A stretch of DNA of 22,511 nucleotides from a virus: positions 1 to 22,511 of the IMG/VR virus record IMGVR_UViG_3300025168_000735; one strand, 5' to 3'. Made by a program: the position numbers and the translations under genes. How positions within the stretch are numbered: position 1 is the stretch's first letter; each line of letters starts with the position of its first letter. Of this stretch, positions 17,235 to 22,511 are shown one piece after another. The notes below the pieces were generated by a model. The model did no database searches, was not told where the DNA came from, and worked only from the letters and a program-made list of their open reading frames with translations.

Positions 17235-18422
17235 TTAGTTAAATTTTTTTGTTTTGATTTTTAGTTTTGTAGAATCAGCACCTGAAATTGCTTTAACTTT
17301 TAATCCGTTTACAAATACATCTCCTTGAGTAGATCTAGCTTTAGTACTACTTAAGTTTTTTGAGCTATTTACAACGTCTTTAACTGCATCAGCTTTTCCT
17401 TGCTCATAAAAATGAGCGGCAATCTTATCTACATTATCTGCAGCATACATAGCTTTGTGATAACCATCAACATCTTTAACATTGCCTGATTCGTCAAGGA
17501 ACTTCCCGACAAGGTTGTTAATATTTGATTGGCTTTCTGCAACTTTATCACGATTTTGAATGTTATACTTATAATTCTTTTCACCAACTTTAATATCGAA
17601 ACCTTCGAAATTATTGCTAAAATGATTTTTAGTACTTTCTTTAAATTGTGCGTGTTGTTGCTTAGCTGTTTCTTGCTGCTTGTTATATCGGTTAAAAAAG
17701 TCCGTGGCTTTTTGTTGGTCTTGAGTAACGCCCGGTCTCAACTTGATCTCGTCGTAATATTTACTCTTTGTTTCCTCTAAATAGTTTTTGGCTTTTGCAA
17801 CTTCTTCTTTAAACGCAATTCTTTTTTTGCGTGCATCTCTATCTTCGTCGATATCTTCATCAATAATAAAGTCTTCTAATAACATATCAATGTCTTCTCC
17901 TTCTAAATAAGGTTTTTCTTTTTTATAATACTCTTTAAGTAACGTAACTTCGTCAACTTTAGAGTAATCGGCGTTAAGCCTGGTATAGTCCTCTATTGTC
18001 CCACCTGTATCTTCCATAAAAGAAACTAGCTTTTCAATGTTTTCAGGTAAAGCTTTACCCAGAATTCTTTCGTCCTGTATTGCTTTTTCTACCTGAGCTT
18101 CAACTTTTTCAGTCTCTGTTACTTCTTTGATTGGAGAAAACCCTTCAACATCCTCGTCGGACTTTTGTACAGGTTCTCCCACCTCTGCGCTATCTCCGGA
18201 TGGTTTTTCCACAGATACTTCCTTTGTTTCTCCGATTTGAATGGCATCTTCTTTTGGTATTACCACCTTAGTAACTTCCGGAGCTTCTTCTTTTAAAGGC
18301 TCTTTAATTGTAACCTTTATAGGCTCGTCGCTGGGTGTTGTTAATTTTTTTGGAGTTTTCTTTTTAATTTTAAACTCACCTTCCTGTTTAACAGGTTCAT
18401 TTGTTTTTACTTCTTCTGACAT
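17235..18422 (-). CDS. Scaffold-like protein preceding the capsid gene
   Basis: 395 residues, highly charged, without hydrophobic segments. Residues 1-115 are Glu/Lys/Pro/Val-rich and likely disordered. About 118-230 are acidic helices (LLEDFIIDEDIDEDRDARKK, then EVAKAKNYLEETKSKYYDEI); about 235-275 are Gln/Lys-rich and coiled-coil-like (FFNRYNKQQETAKQQHAQF). The C-terminus is basic (TKLKIKTKKFN), as in many scaffolds that bind the capsid protein with a basic tail; a similar basic patch (FKIKKKTPKKL) lies near the N-terminus. Position between portal and capsid genes and the low complexity make a scaffolding role the best guess. Scaffold sequences diverge quickly, so this rests on position and composition. 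Its ATG ends a 25-base leader repeated before the 274-aa gene. Confidence 0.75.
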   Translation of the reverse strand: MSEEVKTNEPVKQEGEFKIKKKTPKKLTTPSDEPIKVTIKEPLKEEAPEVTKVVIPKEDAIQIGETKEVSVEKPSGDSAEVGEPVQKSDEDVEGFSPIKEVTETEKVEAQVEKAIQDERILGKALPENIEKLVSFMEDTGGTIEDYTRLNADYSKVDEVTLLKEYYKKEKPYLEGEDIDMLLEDFIIDEDIDEDRDARKKRIAFKEEVAKAKNYLEETKSKYYDEIKLRPGVTQDQQKATDFFNRYNKQQETAKQQHAQFKESTKNHFSNNFEGFDIKVGEKNYKYNIQNRDKVAESQSNINNLVGKFLDESGNVKDVDGYHKAMYAADNVDKIAAHFYEQGKADAVKDVVNSSKNLSSTKARSTQGDVFVNGLKVKAISGADSTKLKIKTKKFN

Positions 18423-18444
18423 AATATAATATAATTAAATAGTT
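18420..18444 (-). repeat. 25-base leader repeat, copy 2 (before the scaffold gene)
   Basis: A/T-rich leader ending in the scaffold start codon, 24 of 25 bases the same as 15652-15676. It fills nearly all of the 30-base gap between the portal stop and the scaffold start. No Shine-Dalgarno match is present in it. Confidence 0.75.
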
Positions 18445-18452
18445 ATTGCTTC

Positions 18453-20840
18453 CTACATGAAAGCTTGCATTCCCGTTTCGGGTTGTTGTTCAAAGTTTAT
18501 AGGTAAGCCATCGTTTTGTCTTTGACTTATTAGTTCACTTTGCTGTGAAGCTTCCATTTTACTTCGATTATCTTTACGATCTTCAATAGAACCTTCTTTT
18601 TGTTGTACCATTTGAACATCCATTTGTTTAAGTTGCATATCGTACTCAAATCTGGTTTGCATTTTTTGCGCTTCTAATTGCGCTGCAATTTCCATTCGCT
18701 GAATTTCCATTTGATTTTTAGATTGTTCAAATTGAACATTAGCTCCCATTAAAGCTTCTTGCTTTTGCACTTCAGCCATAGCTGTTTTCTCAGCAGTATC
18801 TGCTTGAGACTTTCCTTGCGCAGCAATGTTTGCTTGTTGATTAGCTTGTTCTTGTTTAGCTTTTTCTTTACGCTTTATTTTAAGCATTTGATTTGCTAGC
18901 TTAAGGTTTTTAATTTGCCTTAAATCAATAGCGTCCTCTAGATTAAGACTTCCTTGCTGTAAAGAAACTTGAATGTTATTTTCTAGTTGGGCTTCTTCTT
19001 CTTCGTCTGGTTCTAATTCTAAAAATATACCAAAGTCATGCAGGTTTAAATTAACTATCTCTTCTAAAGTTTTAATATTAAAAGTGGATATAGAATTTTG
19101 TAATGCGCTTTTAGTTAAAGGAAATTCTAACGCATCCGCTATTCTTAAAGAAACGTTTTCAGCTAATTTAAGAGTTATATAAAGCCCTGACTGGTTAATA
19201 TGCCTAGTAGCTACATTAGAGGCGTTAGCGGCTATCTTTTGAAGCCCTACAAGCGTTTGCTTGTCTGGAGTACTGCCGTCTCTAGCTTCGTTAAGCCCTG
19301 TTACATCACGTATCATTTGTAAATAGTATTGATACGTTTGAATCAAAGAACTAATTTTAGCCTGACCGTTTGAACTATTAAGTTCTTGTATTGGAACTTT
19401 GCCAGCATTCATATCTCCATCTTGAGTAAGTGATCGGCCAACTATAGAACCTGTTTGGAAATACATATTTAATGCCTCTGCTGGATTATAGTTTGTTCCA
19501 TTACCTAAATCAACTTCAGCTAATCCGTCCATATCTAAATATACACCATCTGGTACCATTCTAGACAGTACTTGCTGTAGCTTTAAATGTGTTAACTGAA
19601 TCATATCAGCAAATCCAATACACTTGCTTACAAGTGATTCGATACGTCCTTTGTACATTCTTGGCGCACATAAAGCATAATTCATTTCTACCTTAGTTGT
19701 ATCGGCTGTGGGTCTAGACATATTTTCTGCCAACTCCCACTTAACCATTTCATTTGAGCCTAAAACCTTAGCTCCTGTATATAGAACTTCAATAGATCTT
19801 GATACTCTTTCAAAGTTATCATTTTCCGGTGGGTTAAATGAATCAGGCTTTTCTAAAGCTTTCATCAATCCCTGTGGTGTTTCTTTTATTTTAAATACTT
19901 GATTGTGATAAGTCTTGTAATCAAAATATAAAACCTGGACTGTGTTTCGATCATAGTTACCCCAGCCGGTTATATATTGACTGTTACCAGGCATAGATTG
20001 AATTCTTTCTAATTCTTTTTCGCTAATATTTGGAAACTCTTTTTTAAGCTCAGGTATTGTTATAGATTTTACTTCACCTACATAATATACATCGTCAAAG
20101 TTTGGATCTTCAGTATAAGAATAAACAACATAAGCAGGATCTACATAATCAACTGTAATTCCTTCTGCTGCATTAAAGCTGGTTTTTGCTACTGCAATAC
20201 CTAACACGGTTAAATCCATGTTTAATCTTTTCCTTGTTAAGTCATATTTATTTTGAGCAAGCACGCTAGATATAGCTTCTTCTTCAGCTATTTCAATTGA
20301 CTGCTTATAACTTAATTGCATGTGTAATTCCAGTTCTTCTTTTGATTCAGGCACCACATCAATGTTCGGTGTTTGATACAAATTAATGCCTAATGTTTGT
20401 TGAAGACTATCTAAATATTCTTTAGCAACCATGTCTTCATAAAGCATGGAAGCATAATCAGTTCTTTTTCTTATAGAAGCAGGGTCTTGCGCGTATGCTT
20501 TTATATCATAAGCTTTAGCTGATATACCGTTAACTACTATGTCTACAAATTTAGATAAAATAGGCACAGGCTTCCAGTCTAAGTTTAAATAAGACAAATC
20601 ACCATTAATAGATAACTCATCTTTGTACTTTTGTATTGACTGCTCACCTCTAGCATATAATCTTAATTGGTGAAATTGATTCCAACTAGTTAAATATCTA
20701 TTACCGTTAGTTCGCCCTTGCCCAAACCATTCGTATTCTATGGCCTGCCCAACTTGCGTCCCGTATTTCAAGCTTGCTTTTTCCGCATCGCTAACTACTT
20801 GGCTTGGAAAAGCGCTATTGGTGTTAGTATATATACTCAT
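18453..20840 (-). CDS. Portal protein
   Basis: 795 residues, large for a portal and in the P22/crAss size range. The N-terminal half has the expected mix of helices and strands: WNQFHQLRLYARGEQSIQKY (about 53-72), the wing-like LDWKPVPILSKFVDIVVNGI, and a beta section ITVDYVDPAYVVYSYTEDPN. Around 500-560 RDVTGLNEARDGSTPDKQTL resembles the stem/crown-connecting region of podovirus portals. From 643 to about 775 the chain is Gln/Lys/Glu-rich and coiled-coil-like (MEIQRMEIAAQLEAQKMQTR), which could form a long barrel reaching into the head. The start codon directly abuts the terminase stop codon (TAA then ATG), so translation is probably coupled. Role: dodecameric DNA-entry ring and motor docking site. 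Confidence 0.88.
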   Translation of the reverse strand: MSIYTNTNSAFPSQVVSDAEKASLKYGTQVGQAIEYEWFGQGRTNGNRYLTSWNQFHQLRLYARGEQSIQKYKDELSINGDLSYLNLDWKPVPILSKFVDIVVNGISAKAYDIKAYAQDPASIRKRTDYASMLYEDMVAKEYLDSLQQTLGINLYQTPNIDVVPESKEELELHMQLSYKQSIEIAEEEAISSVLAQNKYDLTRKRLNMDLTVLGIAVAKTSFNAAEGITVDYVDPAYVVYSYTEDPNFDDVYYVGEVKSITIPELKKEFPNISEKELERIQSMPGNSQYITGWGNYDRNTVQVLYFDYKTYHNQVFKIKETPQGLMKALEKPDSFNPPENDNFERVSRSIEVLYTGAKVLGSNEMVKWELAENMSRPTADTTKVEMNYALCAPRMYKGRIESLVSKCIGFADMIQLTHLKLQQVLSRMVPDGVYLDMDGLAEVDLGNGTNYNPAEALNMYFQTGSIVGRSLTQDGDMNAGKVPIQELNSSNGQAKISSLIQTYQYYLQMIRDVTGLNEARDGSTPDKQTLVGLQKIAANASNVATRHINQSGLYITLKLAENVSLRIADALEFPLTKSALQNSISTFNIKTLEEIVNLNLHDFGIFLELEPDEEEEAQLENNIQVSLQQGSLNLEDAIDLRQIKNLKLANQMLKIKRKEKAKQEQANQQANIAAQGKSQADTAEKTAMAEVQKQEALMGANVQFEQSKNQMEIQRMEIAAQLEAQKMQTRFEYDMQLKQMDVQMVQQKEGSIEDRKDNRSKMEASQQSELISQRQNDGLPINFEQQPETGMQAFM

Positions 20841-22511
20841 TTAACTTATTATTTTTGATGTTGAACCTTTATTATCATATTTTTTAAAACCTAAGTCTAA
20901 TGCTTTTGGTTTTTGTCTAGGCGCTCCTGGGGCATATCTATGTTTATTGCAGGCCATTAATGCAAGCCCTGAACTAATAGATGCGTCATGCTTTGTTCTA
21001 TTATTAATATTAAATTTAGCCCAATCCTCTAAGGTTCTTTGGAAATATATATCTCCATATCCTGTTTCTTTTAAACCTACAAAGTCATTTATGTAAGTTT
21101 CAATTGCAGCTGCATGTGCTTGTTTTATATCTTCACTTGAATTAGGTATTCCGCCTAACTCTTTTTCTGTTACAGATAGCTTATTGTATTTTTTATCAGG
21201 TCTATTAATTGAATAGCCTCTATAGCCTCTACGTTTAAAATGATATAATAATCTTGGTTTATTGTTTTCTGCTAGTATCGGCATTCCGTAAAACACGCAA
21301 GCCATTAATACATCTTCAAAAAATATTTCAGCAGTTTGTGGTCTAGCTATGTATTCTAAAAAAAACATATTAGGCGGCACATCTTCCATTGAAAATTTAG
21401 TTAAACCGTGAAGAGATCCGTTGGATCCTCTGCCGTCAACAGTACCTGAAATATCGTATGGATCACAACCAAATGCTCCGCAATGCTCATTACCAGGATA
21501 ATTAGTGCCATTTTTTATATATCTTTTATTTTGTAAGCTTTCAGGCGGAACCCAAGTAACTAAAAATCTGCCGCTTTTATTTGGCACAAATATTACTTTA
21601 GTATCTTTTTCTGCATTTTCCCATTGAAAACTTCCTTTAGTTACTTTAATTGAGTTTTTAAGATCTTCATTAAAATCTATTTGCTCATATATTTTTGTTA
21701 AGTTAAATAAAGATTGTTTGGATTCATCTCTAAACGCATGCTTAGTTGTGCGTGGAAACTGTCTGTAAAATTCATTTAAACTGTCTTGATCAGATTTTAA
21801 GCCCTCCACCTCATTATCCCAATATTCTATAACACCTTGTGTTATTTTTGTTCCATGAGGGTCTTCAACTCCTTTTTTGGGTGTATTGAATACAGGTAAG
21901 CCATAAGAATCAATGTATCCTTCGTAGTTCCATTCCATAGGTATGAACAAAGAATAGAGTCCTGAGCGAGTCTGTCCATTGGCGTTTCTTTGTGTAACAT
22001 CTGAGTTGTCATAAAGCTTTTTAAAGTTTGCTCCTCCTTTGTCAAGTGAATTTGATGTTGATCCCATCATACACTTTCCAATAACTCTACTACCTAGTCT
22101 AAGGGTGGTTTTCGTAACACGCCAGTTGTTGAGGATGTTGTTGGGCCTTTCCCACTTCCCGCTCTCATCGTGGACGAGGAGCCTGAGCTTCTCCCCATCG
22201 TAGGCATTGTCGCCGGTATTCTTCCAGTCGATGGTTGTGTCAAGACCGGTAATTTCTTGTATTTTTTGATTGGCTTCCAGTTTTCTACGGGTAAATTTGG
22301 AGGCAGGGACTCTGTAGGCGAGCTCGGTCTTGGGCCTGTCCATACCGTCCTGGATCGGTTTGAAGAAGAATGGATAGTTAACGGATATTGGTACCACTTT
22401 ATCTGTGAACATCTTCTTAGCATCGGCACCAGATTTGGACAGTATGCCGTACCGTGAATCCGTGGATATTGTAGCAAGGTTGACCGATTCAGCTGAGGAC
22501 ATAAATGAAAA
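20841..22511 (-). CDS. terL: Terminase large subunit (N-terminus beyond window)
   Basis: An ATG at 22502 gives 553 residues, but the frame is open to the window end and the Walker A region is absent, so that ATG is probably internal and the gene starts outside. Visible landmarks: KSGADAKKMFTDKVVPI and PFFFKP from the ATPase core (numbering from that ATG), Walker B with catalytic Glu at LRLLVHDESGKW (106-117, D112/E113), and the coupling motif MMGSTSN (145-151). The nuclease half contains GAFGCDPYDISGTVDGRG, with a probable metal-binding Asp, and a middle strand NMFFLEYIARPQTAEIFFED. It cuts and pumps DNA into the head through the portal. The portal gene begins right after its stop. Codon use changes abruptly near 22100 (see findings). 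Confidence 0.92.
   Translation of the reverse strand, partial: FSFMSSAESVNLATISTDSRYGILSKSGADAKKMFTDKVVPISVNYPFFFKPIQDGMDRPKTELAYRVPASKFTRRKLEANQKIQEITGLDTTIDWKNTGDNAYDGEKLRLLVHDESGKWERPNNILNNWRVTKTTLRLGSRVIGKCMMGSTSNSLDKGGANFKKLYDNSDVTQRNANGQTRSGLYSLFIPMEWNYEGYIDSYGLPVFNTPKKGVEDPHGTKITQGVIEYWDNEVEGLKSDQDSLNEFYRQFPRTTKHAFRDESKQSLFNLTKIYEQIDFNEDLKNSIKVTKGSFQWENAEKDTKVIFVPNKSGRFLVTWVPPESLQNKRYIKNGTNYPGNEHCGAFGCDPYDISGTVDGRGSNGSLHGLTKFSMEDVPPNMFFLEYIARPQTAEIFFEDVLMACVFYGMPILAENNKPRLLYHFKRRGYRGYSINRPDKKYNKLSVTEKELGGIPNSSEDIKQAHAAAIETYINDFVGLKETGYGDIYFQRTLEDWAKFNINNRTKHDASISSGLALMACNKHRYAPGAPRQKPKALDLGFKKYDNKGSTSKIIS
22100..22511 (-). other. GC-rich segment with different codon use inside the terminase gene
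   Basis: My count gives about 49% G+C over 22081-22500 (up to 62% in 22141-22200), against roughly 35-43% in the next 250 bases and 27% at 21601-21660. Codons to the right of about 22100 favour C/G endings (AAC, ATC, CTC, ACC, AAG); to the left they favour AGA, CTA, AGT and TCA. The reading frame is unbroken. Spurious open frames on both strands appear here because of the composition. Confidence 0.75.

Noticed and set aside
22170-22457. 95-aa open frame on the + strand, with a 127-aa minus-strand frame at 22094-22477
   Set aside because: Both overlap the terminase gene and lie within its GC-richer segment, where stop codons are rarer. The terminase frame has clear family motifs; these have none.
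22500-22502. ATG at 22502 as the true terminase start
   Set aside because: The protein would lack Walker A and start inside the ATPase core; the frame is open to the window end, so the gene is best treated as truncated.

Overview
The window is part of the virion-structure module of a tailed bacteriophage, or of a metagenome-derived phage contig. All twelve genes I support lie on the minus strand and are nearly contiguous. Two are cut by the window edges: the terminase at the right and a giant virion protein at the left. The host is probably a member of the Bacteroidota, likely marine or aquatic. This is an inference from three things: most of the DNA is AT-rich, starts follow A/T-rich leaders without obvious Shine-Dalgarno sequences, and one tail protein carries a FISUMP domain, which is typical of Bacteroidota/Fibrobacter surface proteins.

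In transcription order (right to left) the genes are: terminase large subunit without its N-terminus (22511-20841); portal (20840-18453); acidic scaffold-like protein (18422-17235); major capsid protein (17219-15741); a conserved 274-aa protein flanked by two hairpins (15654-14830); two head-to-tail connector/ring proteins (14767-13826 and 13819-12578); a 1691-aa tail nozzle or 'stabilization' protein (12571-7496); a second tail protein, possibly propeller-like (7454-6165); a small Gly/Ala-rich internal virion protein (6140-5424); a 368-aa conserved protein (5410-4304); and a giant protein of at least 1432 residues with an HExxH metallopeptidase motif and a LysM domain (4298 to beyond position 1).

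Together these genes package DNA (terminase), form the entry vertex (portal), assemble the shell (scaffold, capsid), close it with connector rings and a nozzle, and load internal proteins for ejection. The order fits a short-tailed, P22/crAss-like podovirus plan: no tape measure, tail tube or sheath gene is visible. Membership of Crassvirales or a relative is possible but not shown.

No intergenic stretch exceeds 90 bases. The notable signals are the FISUMP lectin-fold domain inserted in the nozzle protein, a sharp composition break inside the terminase gene near 22100, a small beta module that seems to recur in three adjacent tail proteins, near-identical 25-base leaders before two genes, and the multidomain giant protein. 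I saw no tRNA, CRISPR array, insertion sequence, integrase, lysis or replication gene.
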